From the NCBI GenBank assembly GCA_029339195.1, contig JAPTJF010000141.1:62001-126000 (forward strand): a stretch of DNA of 64,000 nucleotides. The letters are read 5' to 3'. Positions within the stretch are counted from its first letter, which is position 1. The number at the start of each line of letters is the position of its first letter. Shown in pieces: positions 45,714 to 57,139 of this stretch. Source of the DNA: Micractinium sp. NFX-FRZ (taxonomy: Eukaryota > Chlorophyta > Trebouxiophyceae > Chlorellales > Chlorellaceae). Under the pieces are notes generated by a model, which was not told the origin of the DNA, searched no databases, and saw only the letters and a list, made by a program, of their open reading frames with translations. The translations under genes were made by a program, and so were the position numbers.

Positions 45714-47009
45714 TGCGTGCCTGTTCCTCTCCTGCAGGCCAAGGCCGAGGAGGAGCGGAAGCGCAAGCTGCCCATCAAGCCCGTGGAAGGTGCGTGGTAG
45801 CTGTCGACTGCTGAGCTGGCAGGCAGGATGCATAGCGGTGGCGGTTGTGTTTGCAGTCAGGGGCGTGTCACTTGTGGAGTGTGGGTGGGCCTTCGGCAAG
45901 GGGCGCCTCTGTGGGAGTGTGCTTACGCAGGGGGTGAGCAAGGCTGAGAGTACAGGCATTGTATCGTTGGGTGGACAGCTGCGGCCGAGCCTGGGGAGAC
46001 CTCTCGCCACCCAGGTCTCATGCTGCCTGGACCCACCTGATGCCCACCATGTCCCGGCCGCAACTGCATGCGTGTCTGCAGTGGGGGAGAAGATGCGTGG
46101 GCTGCTGGTCGAGATGAAGAAGGCGCACCCCGGGCAGGAGGAGGGGCTGAAGACGTGCTGGACCACGCTGCTCAAGATGTGCGGCAACATCTACGCACAC
46201 GCGGGTGAGTGTCATATGGCAGGACGATGCAAACATGTGCCGGTATGTCACACACAGCATGTGTGTGGTTGTGGTGTGTGGGTGTGCAGGATGGTTTGTG
46301 CGCCACTGCTGGTTGGGATGGCTGGGGGGCGGCAAAAGACCTGGCACTCTGCCAAGGCCTGCCCTGACAATCAACTGCTTGCGACCGCCCAACCCTGCTG
46401 AAAAGCAGTGCATCCCCCCAACCCCCCCACCCCACCGCCATCCTCCCCCTCCCTGCCTTCCTCCCCTCCCCCCTCCCCACGTGCCGCGCCCAGGCGAGGA
46501 GAAGTACCGGCGCGTGCGGCTGACCAACCCGGCCATCCAGCAGCGCGTGGGCTCCTTCACCGGGGCGGTCGACTTTCTGCTGCTGGCGGGCTTCCAGCGA
46601 GACGAGGGAGGGGAGAACCTGGAGATGACGGACGAAAAGGTATGCAGCTTGTGTGTGTGTGTTGCAGGAAGAGGTGGGGGGCCTGTTGTGGGGCAAAGTG
46701 GTGCAGGGAGAATCTGGAGATGAGGGATGACAAGGGTAGGGAAGAACACAAGAGTAGGTGTTGAGTGGCCCACCCGTTCTTCCTGCTAGGGGCGCCTCCC
46801 TCCCCTCCTCTCTCCTCCGTCCATCCCTGCGGGGGGACCGCTGACTGCTGTGTTTCCACATATCCTCTGCCTGCCACCCACCCCCCCACCCCCCTTCTCT
46901 CCCCTCCCTCCCTCCCTCCCTCCCACCACAGGTGGACCGCCTGGTGCTGGAGGTGGCAGGGGAGCAGCTGAACAGCGCGCTCAACAACCCTTTCTTCGGA
47001 ATGCTATGA
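42376..47009 (+). CDS. C2H2/UBA/PUB-domain protein, predicted CDC48 (p97) cofactor
   Basis: Thirteen exons: 42376-42495, 42602-42634, 42786-42854, 43182-43349, 43737-43865, 44346-44410, 44564-44629, 45146-45273, 45440-45528, 45738-45789, 46082-46204, 46494-46639 and 46932-47009, about 421 aa. Two zinc-finger-like modules open the protein (LKCDICGTQL...ATGHSAF; LVCRECGKACRSHDEWDLH with KRTGHAEY). A UBA domain lies near 121-165 (LVKQMEEMGFPAARATRALY, AAIGWLEEH). A highly charged coiled coil spans about 175-290. A C-terminal PUB domain follows (EGLKTCWTTLLKMCGNIYAH, KYRRVRLTNPAIQQRVGSF, AVDFLLLAGFQ). The order equals that of Arabidopsis At1g04850-type proteins. PUB domains bind the p97/CDC48 tail and UBA binds ubiquitin. 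Several introns carry exon-edge copies, and one starts with a G-quadruplex-like run. Confidence 0.93.
45270..45312 (+). repeat. GGGTGGGC repeat directly at a 5' splice site
   Basis: Seven or more GGG runs spaced by single bases begin at the donor of exon 45146-45273. The transcript strand could form a G-quadruplex over the splice site. Confidence 0.8.
45674..45712. repeat. (TGCC)n microsatellite before a splice acceptor
   Basis: About nine TGCC units end 25 bases before the acceptor at 45737, apparently serving as the pyrimidine tract. Confidence 0.85.
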
Positions 47010-47607
47010 GGGCGGGCCAAGCGGCAGCTCATGTTTGGCGTGCTGCGAGGCCGGCCTAGCAGCGGTGGTGGTGGCAGCAGATGGTGGCAGCAGCAGCAGC
47101 GGTGGAAAGAGACCGCGTCAGGCGAGCGCTGTTTTGAGAGATTTCCGGGACCTGGCATTGTGAGCTAGGTCGTCCGGCAGTAGCGGTGCTGGGTGGTGAC
47201 CGTGCCATGTCAGCGCCGGTCAATGCACCCCCACCCGTATTTCATGACCTCATGCAAGAAGGAGCGCTACTTCATGCTAGAACTCGTTCAGAGGTGCAGG
47301 CGGGGAGCTCCAGGCGCAGGGACGGAGCTTGCAACAGCGCAGCGAGAGACAGCATGGCACAGCATGAGCGCCGAACCCTGGAGATGTTGCCAATCCTGAG
47401 CTTGCAACTGTTACGCGCAGGAGCGCTTGCGACTGCCAAGCTGGGAACGATGCCGGGGAGCAACAGAGGCCTACAACAAACGCACCAAAACAGGGCACCG
47501 CACGCAGGCCAGCAAGCGCAGCAACACACGAGTGGCTACGCCTGGCGAAGCGCCTGTGCAAAGCAAGGTTCGCTACTACAACGCAGGCTGCCGCTGGCCT
47601 AACCAGA
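47010..47607. other. Convergent intergenic region
   Basis: About 600 bases between two stops; no coding signal, TATA box or clear TGTAA recognised. Confidence 0.5.
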
Positions 47608-50600
47608 TCAGACAAAAGGGGTGCCACGGATCCAGCGTGTCGCTATCATCTTCTGGCCTCTCAGCACCGGGCAGCCGCCATGCTCTGAGGTGGGGTCTGG
47701 CGTGGCCAGGTCGCCGCCGTGCCAGGTGTCACCGCCCGGCACATAATCCCTGCACGTACGCAGACGAGAGGGGGGGCGGCAGGAACCAAAACAATGCTGT
47801 GCTGTGCTGTGCTGTGCTGTGAGGGCCCTGGCCACACACATGCGCTCATCGGTAACACCCCCCAGCACCCACCATCGGCCTATGCAGGACCCCAACAACA
47901 GTTACTGTATAGCTGCGCTGCTGTAATGCACGCACCCCCCACGAGCTGCAACCCGCCCCTCGAGCTCACCAAAAGAGCACGGCCGACCCCGGGGGCGGTG
48001 CCACCTGCAGCGTCCCCGCCCCTTGCTGGCAGTACGACGGCACGTCTGCAGCTGCCGGCTGCTCTGCAGCCAGCTTCACAGCAGCAGCTAGCTGCGCCTC
48101 CTGCTCGGCGAGCTGCCGCTTGAGGCGGGCACCGGCATTGCCGCCCTCGCTGTCCTCGCCGCCCTCTCCACCATCAGCCTGCGCCTGCTGCGCTTCCTCA
48201 GCTGCCTGCTGCCTCACGGGCGGCTGTGGCAGTGGCTGCAGCTGGGGCATGCGGTAGTGTGTGGCACGGGGGAACACGGTGGCCCCTCCCTCCTCGGGTG
48301 ACCTGCGGGGCAGGGTGGGGCAGGGCAGGCAGGGCGGCCAGAGAGGGTGAGCAGGGGCCGGGCAGCGGGCAGGCGGATGGGGCGGGAAGGTGGGCAGGTG
48401 AGCAGGCAGATGGACAGGCAGGCAGGCAGGCAGGCAGGTGACAGCTGGGCAAAGGCTGGCAGATGGGCGGCTTCGATGCTTTGCCTGGATTGAAACCATA
48501 TTACGATAACTAGCAAAAGCAAGGCCATTTGACTCTCACCTCAGGTACAGGATGACGGTGGCCAGGCGGTCGCCACATGTGACGCCCCCCGCCCCTGCCC
48601 CGCATGCCGGCCCGCCGGCGCGGCGCAGGAACTCTGAGCAGCTCGACGAGGCGGGCTGCCCACGAACCTGCACCAGGCACATGCGGTGGCCATGGTTCGG
48701 TTGGGATACCAAGCAAGGGTTGGGGCATGCGCGTGGCATGGCGGCAACAGAGGGTTGGATATCTTGGCTTGCATGCTACGAAGCCAACACCCCTGCTGCC
48801 CCTGCCTGCCCTCAGTGACCGCCCGCCAGACCTCGCGCCACCCCACTGCAGCCTCACCCACCGGGGTGCAGTGGTCGCAATGGACTTCGTACTGCAGCGA
48901 AGCACAGGTCGGTAGGGGGTGCATCAGGTTGCGAGCTGGCAGCTGGTTGCAAGAATTGCCGAGGCAGCGGGGCGGTGCTCATCGCGACCAAGCGCTGAGC
49001 CTGGCCAGTGCATTGGCGGAATGCACGCAGGCACCTTGCACCCTGTGTCCCCGTTGTGTACTGCAGCAAGCAGGCACCTCGCACCTTCTGGCCCAGGTTG
49101 TATTGAAGTACGTACAGGGACTCCCCAAAGGCGTGGGGGATGCCGATGAGCGAGTGAATGCGGTGCTCTATCTCCTCCACCTGCACGCATGCCTTGCTTG
49201 GACGAGGGCGGTGGATGCCCAAGCTGACAAGGACAGCGGCAGCGTGCACAGCATGCCATACTGGCACTTTAAAACCAGACTGAAGAAAGGAACTAGCATT
49301 GATACTGGACAAGGCCCCACCTTGGCGTCCCGCCTCGCCCCGCTCAGCCACGCTCCATAAGAGGTCCTCACAGAGCTGAGCTTGCTGTCATCCGACACCA
49401 CCTCGGAGCGCGCAAATCCGCCTGCAAGCAGAAGCAACACAACGAACATGAATCGACGGTGTCCGCTGGGAGCTGAGCCTGCGGCCGTCTGCCGCCACGT
49501 CGGAGCGCGGAAAACCGCCTGCAACCAGGTGAGGCAGCTTGTATATCAAGAAAGTGATACTCGTCAGAGGAGTTCCTGCACTCCAGCCTGCTGTCGTGTG
49601 ACACGACCTTGAAGCAAGCACAGCTGCCTACAGGCATGACAGCTGAGGGTAGGGCAGGCGGGCGCCAAGCCAGGTGCGTGTGGAAACTGCGGCTGCCGCG
49701 CCAACCAGTGTGTGCGTGTGCGGCATTTTCCTCCCTTGCCTACCTGCACGCCGTGCCTGGCTGGTGCCCATCAGGCTCTCAAGGCCCAGCCAATGCCCAA
49801 TCAACCAACTGATCACCAACCAGACCTGGTGCCCGCTCACCTTCTGCCATGTGCACCATGTGCTCCACCTCATCAGGCGTCAAAAAGTCGTGGATGAGCA
49901 GGACACGTGGAGAGGCCCAGGATACGACCGTGGCATTGGGGTGCTTGGTGGCGTGGTCGAACACCTGAGCAGGCGAGGGGATGGGGGGAAAGGGAGGGTT
50001 GGAAGCTGGTGAACAGGAGTTCTAAAGGGAGAGGGGCAGAACAGGGGAGGTGGTGAAGCATTTAGGAGCTGCTACGGCGCTGGGGAGGGGGACACGGTGG
50101 GTGGGCAGAGATGGAGAGTGGGTGGGTGGCGGTGGGTGCGAGTGGCGGGGCGGGCGACGCAGGATGCACTGGCAGTGATATGCTGGCAAGCAGCACCACT
50201 TTGCCCCGCAATTGCTGCTTCCTTGGGAGGCAGCGGGACAGCCGAGGCCACACGAAGACCCCCACCACCACCATCAGCGTACCTCCCAGGTCAGTTTCCA
50301 TCCGCCGTGTAACTCCTCCTGACTCAGCGGCGGCTCAGCAGGCGGCTCCTGCCGCGCTGCCTCCTGCCGCGCCGCCTCCTGCTGCGCTGCCTCTTTCCGC
50401 GCTGCCTCCTGCTGCGCTGCCTCCTGCTGCGCTGCCTCCTGCTGCGATGCCTCCTGCTGCGCCTGCTCCGCCGGGAGGCCGCCGGCGGGCATCTCCTCCT
50501 GCCCACCAACCTCCTGCCCCACCAACGGTAGTCCTCCGCCAGTGCCGCCACCCGTGGCGCCGCCCTGGGAGGCACCACTCTGAGCATCCCGTGCCAAGAC

Positions 50601-50891
50601 GTTGGCATGAAGCTGCCTGGCGGGGCGCTCCTCGGCGCCCCGCACGGGCGGCTGGTACAGGAAGGACTCTCGCCTGGCATCGTCCTGGCGTTGGAACACG
50701 CTGAGGTGGCGGTACAGCACCGCAAAGGAGGCGGCCAGAATCAGTAGGGAGCCGGCCGCCGCCTTTGCCGTGGACTTGCGGGAAGGGTGGCGTCGCGCGC
50801 TGCCGGCAGAGCCACCCAGGATGACGGCGGCAAAGGCAGCGCCGTTGCCGCCGGCCCCGCCCCGAGGTGCAGGCGGGCTGCGTGAGGGCAT
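47608..50891 (-). CDS. Prolyl 4-hydroxylase, type II membrane protein (P4H-1)
   Basis: Eight exons: 50891-50283, 49964-49841, 49421-49321, 49180-49085, 48891-48862, 48667-48540, 48302-47970 and 47749-47608, about 520 aa. A membrane anchor lies near 48-65 (AAAGSLLILAASFAVLYRHL). A helical stalk of degenerate EAAQQ pentads reaches about 200. The 2-oxoglutarate/Fe(II) dioxygenase domain follows: LLIHDFLTPDEVEHMVHMAE, IGIPHAFGESLYVLQYNLGQ, the HxD pair as YEVHCDH (His near 314, Asp near 316), CGDRLATVILYL, GGATVFP, and the distal His near 497 with Lys near 507 (GQKMIATRWIR). All Fe and 2-oxoglutarate ligands are present. It should hydroxylate prolines in hydroxyproline-rich (cell-wall type) proteins in ER/Golgi. 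An unusual insert of about 85 residues, Gln/Glu/Ala-rich, sits between TVFP and the GTLQVAPPPGSAVLFW strand. The 30-base exon uses a GTGGGT donor. Confidence 0.93.
47795..47820. repeat. (GCTGT)n pentamer repeat in a P4H-1 intron
   Basis: Five near-perfect TGCTG units between exons 47970-48302 and 47608-47749 of P4H-1. Confidence 0.85.
48413..48439. repeat. (GCAG/GGCA)n microsatellite in a P4H-1 intron
   Basis: About six CAGG units inside intron 48539-48303. Confidence 0.8.
49459..49622 (-). pseudogene. Two decayed tandem copies of P4H-1 exon 3
   Basis: Upstream (on minus) of exon 49421-49321 lie a copy at about 49525-49459, reading GGFPRSDVAADGRRLSSQRT against the real GGFARSEVVSDDSKLSSVRT, and a second, more decayed copy at about 49622-49561 (FKVVSHDSRLE). 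Spacing is about 95-100 bp. The nearer copy keeps its acceptor and phase but shows no good donor. Confidence 0.75.
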
Positions 50892-51800
50892 CCCCTCTGG
50901 CGGGCCTCGGACCTCGCGGCGGGCGATTTAGGTTAGCGTAGAGCCTGTCTGCCAAGGGTGGCAGGCAGCAGTGCAGGAGCAGAGGGGCAGCCAAGGGAGG
51001 CAAGGAGGCAGGTGGGCAGGTTGGCTTCCCTCCTCTGCCTGGTTGGCCGTGAATCAGGCAGAAGGAGATCAACAGAACCTTTGAGGCAGGGGAGCCTCTG
51101 TTTGCCAGCCCAGTGGTCTCTGAAGGCGCCACCCTGCTGGCCCTGCGCTGCACGGCGGGCGCGGCAGTGGGAGGCCAAGTGCCAGACCCGCGCCCTCCGG
51201 GACAGCCATTGCGCATCGGTTCTGCGTGGGCAGTACAACGATAAGTCCACAGTCTTGGAGGCCTGCAAGCGCAGGGAGACTTTTGGAGCGCGGAGCCCAT
51301 CACAGCAGCACGTCCACTGGCGCCGTGGCGCGGGTGCCATCCGCCACATCGTCCCGGCTTACACGCTACGCTGTTTGGTGAAGGTGTGTGCGAGGGGGAG
51401 ACTGGGGAGGTGTTGCGTGGCCGGTCGACAAACGGGAGTCTTGCGCCCTGCACGGCGCTCTTGCGCTGCTATTGTGAGCCCGAGGCAATAGGTGTTGGGT
51501 TTCAAGGACGAGCCGTATGTGCCCGGTGGAGGGGTCGGACGCTGGCGGCAGGCGGTGGCGGCACCCGTCTGGTCGAGGCATTTGCCGTCGGGTACGTGCA
51601 GCCCCTGCCGCTTGCCTGCCCTGACTCATCCATCCTCCCCGCGCCGCCCGGATACCTGTGCCTGCAGGTGAAGCAGGCGTCCCGCAGTCGCCGCTCTTGT
51701 GACGCCAGGCAGGTCGCTCCCGTTCCCCACCGCCACCGCCCAGCGCTCGGGCGTACTTCGTGCCAAGAGCCCAACACAGGAATCAGCTGTGCACGCAGAC
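50892..51800. promoter_or_regulatory. Divergent spacer shared by the two prolyl 4-hydroxylases
   Basis: 909 bases between the two P4H start codons. Probably a bidirectional promoter region with 5' UTRs, which would let two related enzymes be co-regulated. No TATA box or known element recognised. Confidence 0.45.
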
Positions 51801-54800
51801 ATGTCGACCCCTGAGCGCGCCACGCGGCGCAGCACGCGAGCCGCTGCTGCAGCGGCCGCTTCTCCAGCAGCCCAGGACTCCCCCGTTGCCTCCCACCCCA
51901 TTACGGAGGCACCGGGGCAGCCCAGCCCCGCGACCGCCAGCCGGCGCAAGAACGGCAGCAAGAAGGCTGCTGCCGCCGCAGCCCCCTCCTCTCCCGGCAG
52001 CTCTCCCGCCTACCTGCTCCTGGCTGTGCTGATGGTGGCGGGCGGCGTGCTGTACAGCAAGTATGTGGTGCAGCCGCAGGCGGGCACTGGCGTGCCCGCC
52101 ACACCCACGCCCGCAGCCTCCACACCCACGCCTGCAGCCGCCACGCCTGCACAGGCGCAGGCGCAGGAAGCGGCAACGGTGCAGCCTACGGTGCAGCCCA
52201 CGGAGCAGCCTGGCAGGACGCTGACAGAGGAGGGGTCTGCGGCGAGCGGGGAGCAGCCGCCTGTGCCGCTGGTTGAGTTCACTGCCGAGGAGAAGGCGGT
52301 GTTTGAGCAGGTGGGCGGGTGCTGGGAGTCGGGGTTGCGGTTTGGGTGTTTAAGGGCGCTCAGGGGCGGTGTTGAAGGCAGTGCTTGAGCAGGTGGGTGC
52401 TGGAGGTAGCAAATACAAGGGAGGCGGCGTTTGAGCAGGTGGGTGCTGGAGTGAGGGTAGCATTGAAGTGTAGAGTGGGTGGTGCAGTTTGGGTTGAGCT
52501 GGGGTGGATTGGGTTCAGGAGTGGCTTCAAGGCTGGACCTGTAGCTTTAGGCTGGACCTGGTTGGTTGCCGCTGGTCGAGCTCACTTGTGAGGTTGGCAG
52601 GCGGGCAGCGGGGGTGGGCAGGCATGGCAGGCCGCCCCGCTGCAACAGAGGCACACGCATGCACGCACGCACGCGCGCTGCCCAGCCGCCCCGGCCCACC
52701 TCCTCCCAGCCCTCCCCTCATCCTCCGCATGCCCCGTGCCCTCTGCCCCCGCCGCCGCCCGCCGTGGCAGGCCTGCGAGGAGCACTACCGCCAGCCCTCC
52801 CCAGAGGACCCAGCACCCTCTGCTGCCGCTGGCGGCGAGGGCGAGGGTGCTGATCCCGCCCCCTCTGCTGCCGCTGCCGACGGCGAGGGCGAGGGCGAGG
52901 GCGCCGATGTCGTGGCGGAGGCGGTCACCTACCCCTACATCGCCCCCATGGGAGAGGAGGCGCAGTTTGAGGCGGCGCAGGCTGAGGCGGCGCAGGCTGA
53001 GGAGGGTGAGTGGGACGGGGGGTGAGCTGGCGCCCTGCTCCGTCGCCTCCAGGTGTTTGGACATATGTATATGAGGAGGAGGATGTGTGGCCAATACAGG
53101 GCCGTGCTTTCCACGACGTTCTCAGGCCGCAACACCAGCTGCCCCTCCGTAAGGGCGCCAGCTTCGAGTCCGCTTCCGGACAGCGCTGAGCTGGCGCCAC
53201 GCATGCGCCGCGGCACCCTGGACCGCCGCTCCGAGGTGCACACGCCGAGGCGTGCTACACCGCCTAGCTGCCCTCCCCTTGCCCCTGCCACGTCTGCAGG
53301 TGACGCTGAGGTGGCGCCACGCGAGCAGCTGGACCCCGACCGTGACACGGGCGCCCATGCCGAGGACTACTTTAATGCCGAGGTGCACCAAGGGTACCTG
53401 GATCTGCCTGCCTGGCCGGAGGCAACAGAGGAGGAGCTGACGGTGAGGGAGGGAGGGCAATGAGGGACGTGAATTGGTTGGTTGGGGCAGGGTGCGTGGC
53501 AGTTGGATGGAGCATTCCGTCCCTTGGCGTCAGACGCAGGGGCAGGGGCGAGAGCTGGGTCGGTGGGAGCAGCTGCTGCAGGAGGATGGGCATGGTTCTT
53601 CTACATCATCTGGCATGATTCTTCAGATGATGATGAACCACTCCTGGCTGGCTGCATCAGACGACGGGGGAGGAGCCGACAGTGCATCTTGCTTCTTCGG
53701 AACCTGTTGCAGGGTTCTTTGCGGCGTGACAGCCGGGATGCACGATTGCGCTGCTTCCCTGCCCCTCCCACTGGCACTGTCACTGTTTCCGCCACCCTGT
53801 GTGGCCTGCAGGGGTCGTGGCGGCTGACGGAGGAGATCTTTGACTACGCCGCCTCGCTGCCAATGACGAAAGTGCTGAGCATGGAGGCCCCCCGCGTGGT
53901 GAGGCCCCACCCCTGCCACCCTTTGGCCAGCCGGGGCCAGCCATGCCCATCGCCCGCCTGCATGCCTGCAAACATTTGGAGGCGCTGTCCCCCTTTCTGC
54001 CTGCCCCATCCCCCAGAGGACGAGCCCACGTGCAGACAGACATGCTGCTTGCCCCCGCCACATGTGCACAGCGCTCTGGCTGCATGCCTGCCCCCACCCC
54101 ACTTGCACCACCACAGCCTGCCACCCGCACGTTTTGTCGTGCACATGCCGCACCCGCCCCCTCCCCCCCCAAAGGAAATGCATCACTTGCCCAAGCCTCA
54201 GCCGGGACAGGCAGCACTCACACCACGGCACCCATGCCTCCCCTGCCCTCCGCTGTCGCTGTGCAGATGCTCTTCCCCTCCTTCCTGTCCCCCACCGAGG
54301 TGGACCACATGATCAAGATCAGCCGTGACAACCTGGAGCGCTCCGAGGTGCTGGTGGCGGAGGGGGAGGAGAGCGTGAACGACATCCGCACATCCTTTGG
54401 CTTCTGGCCCGAGCAGGACGAAGTCATCACGCGCATATCGGTGAGGCCCTCGGGGGGGGGGGGCCCTTCCGTTCACTGCTGCTGCTGCTGCTCAACTTCC
54501 TGGCCAGCACGCGAGCTCTGCAATCGGGCTGAGGCATGGGGCTGAGCACAGGCTGAGCACAGCTCCCTGGTCTCCCTCCGCTGCTGCAGGAGCGCATCCA
54601 CCGCACCATTGGCGTCCCCGAGAGGTTTGGGGAGGGGCTGTACGGTGAGTGGGTGGGTGGGTGGGTGGTGGGGCTGGGTGTGCTGGGGAGAGGCTGCTCT
54701 AGCAGACGGTGCCCGTAGACATGGCAGCGCACCATGCAACGCTGGCATCATTTTCTTGCGGCCTGCACTGCTGGATATACAGTAGTTGTTTGCCCTCTTA

Positions 54801-55970
54801 AGTTGCCCGTTCAATTGTGTGGCCCTGGTGCCCCCTCCCCCCTGCCCGCAGTGCTGAACTACCAGAATGGGCAGAAGTATGAGGCCCACAACGACCACTG
54901 CATGGACGGCCCCCGGGGCACCGGCAACAAGGCCGACGCGGCATGCCTCGACTTCCTGAAGCGCGCAGGCGGCCCCGAGTGCGGACCCGACAAGGGCGGC
55001 CCCACCTGCGGCGACCGCGTGGCAACGTTCATCCTGTGTAAGCACCGGCCGGGGAGATTGGATGCTTTGATTGTAACAGTGTGTCGGTTCCAATGTGGTG
55101 TGGTGCATGGGGAGGGGCAGGCCGTTGGGGCCGCGGGCGTGCCGGGGTGGGGCGGGAGCGGGGTTGAAGTGGGCGGGTGCCGGAAGTCAGGCATGTGAGG
55201 GCCCACCTGCCTGCCTGGCCACAGCTTGCCAGCGGAGCCCCGCCAAGGGATGGCAAACTGCCTTTTTGGAAACAGCAATTCATCACTGCATCGCTGCCCC
55301 TCCTCCGCCCCGCAGACTTGAAGAGCCCGGCCATTGGCGGGCAGACCGCCTTCCCCGATGCCGAGGCGACCGTGCAGGCGCTGGGCGAGGAGCACCGGGG
55401 CGGTACCACACCGGACGAGTGGTACTGCACAGACAACCGCACGCTGGCGGCGGCCCCCACCCCCGGCACCGGCATCCTCTTCTGGTAAGAGCATGCTGTG
55501 CTGTGCTGGCCCTGCTGGGCTGGGCTGGCGTACTGTGTTGGGCTGGGCTGGGCCTGCTGTGCGCCATGCCCATTTGCGCTTGTGGTGGTTGAGCTGCGTG
55601 ATGCTTCCGGCGCCACCCGCCGGATGTTGGCTGGCTGCCCGCCGCTGCCCTGCCGCCGCCCGCCGCTACCAGGCGGCATGCGACCCAATCCCAGCAGACC
55701 CAAGGGATCCACACCATCACAAGCAGCAGCACCAGCTCACAACGGCACCCAAAGTGCCCCCCCGCCCCCCGCAGGAACTACCGCCCCGGCACCGGCCCCG
55801 GCACCGGCTCCTACGAGGACGGGTCCGCCCAGGCTGAGGCGCAGACCGTGTACGAGGCCCTGCATGCCGGCTGCCCAGTGTGGGAGGGGGAGAAGTACAT
55901 TGCGACGCGCTGGATCCGCAGCGCCGGGTTTGACTACCCCCGCACCCCTCCCGTGGCCCCCGCCGCGTGA
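51801..55970 (+). CDS. Prolyl 4-hydroxylase-like membrane dioxygenase (P4H-2)
   Basis: Nine exons: 51801-52310, 52771-53005, 53300-53442, 53812-53898, 54267-54440, 54590-54644, 54852-55037, 55316-55484 and 55775-55970, about 584 aa. An anchor near 70-90 (AYLLLAVLMVAGGVLYSKYV) is followed by a Pro/Thr/Ala-rich stalk with a TPTPAA repeat and two copies of an acidic DPAPSAAA-type repeat. The catalytic domain starts near 320: MLFPSFLSPTEVDHMIKISR, FGEGLYVLNYQNGQKYEAHN with His near 414 and Asp near 416, CGDRVATFILYLKSP, and distal His near 550 and Lys near 560 (GCPVWEGEKYIATRWIR). It is a full Fe(II)/2-oxoglutarate enzyme. The divergent neighbour is its paralogue; both share the CGDR segment with a Cys-rich insert (RAGGPxCG). 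Substrate inferred from family. Confidence 0.93.
54645..54675 (+). repeat. (GGGT)n run directly at a 5' splice site
   Basis: GTGAGTGGGTGGGTGGGTGG begins at the donor of exon 54590-54644 of P4H-2; five GGG runs could form a G-quadruplex in the pre-mRNA. Confidence 0.75.
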
Positions 55971-57139
55971 GGCGCCTCGTACCATTCGCGACTTGCCGGT
56001 ACGGTAGCAAGCTGCCACCGCAGCAGGCAGCGGCAGCAAGATGCGGTCAGCAAGGACCTGGCTGCTGTCGTGTTGGCAGGACGTGTGCAGCCGCGGGTGG
56101 CCCTGGGGCCTGGCGAGGTTGTCTGCTGGGCCGCACGCCACGACGTGCCCCCGCTGTCCATTATGTCCTCTCTTCTCCCCCCTCTTCCTCCCGTGTTTCA
56201 GGCCGGCAGCATGCTGCCTCACACCCTTTTCCCCGCTCCACAGCCTCACACACCCTCTCGCCGCACTTATGTTTGATCTTTGTTTCGATGATGCCGCTCC
56301 CCGCCTTTCCCCTTTGCTTCGTGCCACCATCACGCACTGCGCTTGTGTACCCTCTCGTGACGCTCACTCCCCCTGGGCTGCTCCGGCTGCCCCTCTCCCG
56401 CCTGCCTGCAACCCCCACATCCGGCCAGGCCAGGCCCTGCTCCCTGTCAACACACTCCCCTGTCTCCCATTCATCTTTATAAAGCTGTGTCCCCAGGAGT
56501 GGTTGTGGTGCGAGAGAGTTGCATGCAGGCGTCGCCACTTACACACACATGATTTGAGCTGTCGCTGACGGCAAAGGATCAGCGGGAGCTGGGCTGCCAG
56601 TGCTGGGCGGGCCAGCGCGTGGTCACCAAGCAGGTCAGACTCAGACGGCACACCCCTATGCTAATGATAAGTGGCACGCTGGCATCTTGCAAGGACACAC
56701 TGTCAGCACACCCCATCAGCACACCCAAACCATTGTACTAGCCTGTGCACGTCTGCCCAACCTGCTGCGCAGCTGCTGGCCTGCTCACCGCATGCTCCAT
56801 ACCCCCAACCACACCCGCCCAGGAGCACCCTCCTCATCCTGCCCCTGCTTTCCTTTCCAACCTTCTGAAACTGGCTGAAGTGTGTGTGTGTGTGTGTGTG
56901 TGTGGGGTGGGGGGTGAGTACACCTTGCAGCAGCTACACATGGCGCGCGCGACATGCTGCATGCCGGCGGCGGCGGAACAAGTGATATAGTGTGACAGAG
57001 GGCAGCGCTTAAAGGAATGTTGGGTTGTTCTTTCTTCTCGGGGAGGGGAGGCCCGGGGGGACCAAGTAGCGGGGTGGGGGTGGGTGGTGGCGGCATGGGC
57101 CCTCAGTGCAGAGCCCAGTCAAACATCCGCTTGCTTCGC
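55971..57139. other. 1.2-kb convergent intergenic region
   Basis: Between the P4H-2 and PsaK stops. C/T-rich left half and a (TG)n tract at 56879-56904. No open frame with domain or splice support. Confidence 0.5.
56879..56904. repeat. (TG)n dinucleotide repeat
   Basis: About 13 TG units in the PsaK/P4H-2 intergenic region. Confidence 0.9.

Noticed and set aside
48858..48861. GTGAGG donor for the 30-base P4H-1 exon
   Set aside because: It leaves one extra base in the wrong phase for the next exon; the GTGGGT donor at 48861 keeps the frame and aligns with P4H-2.
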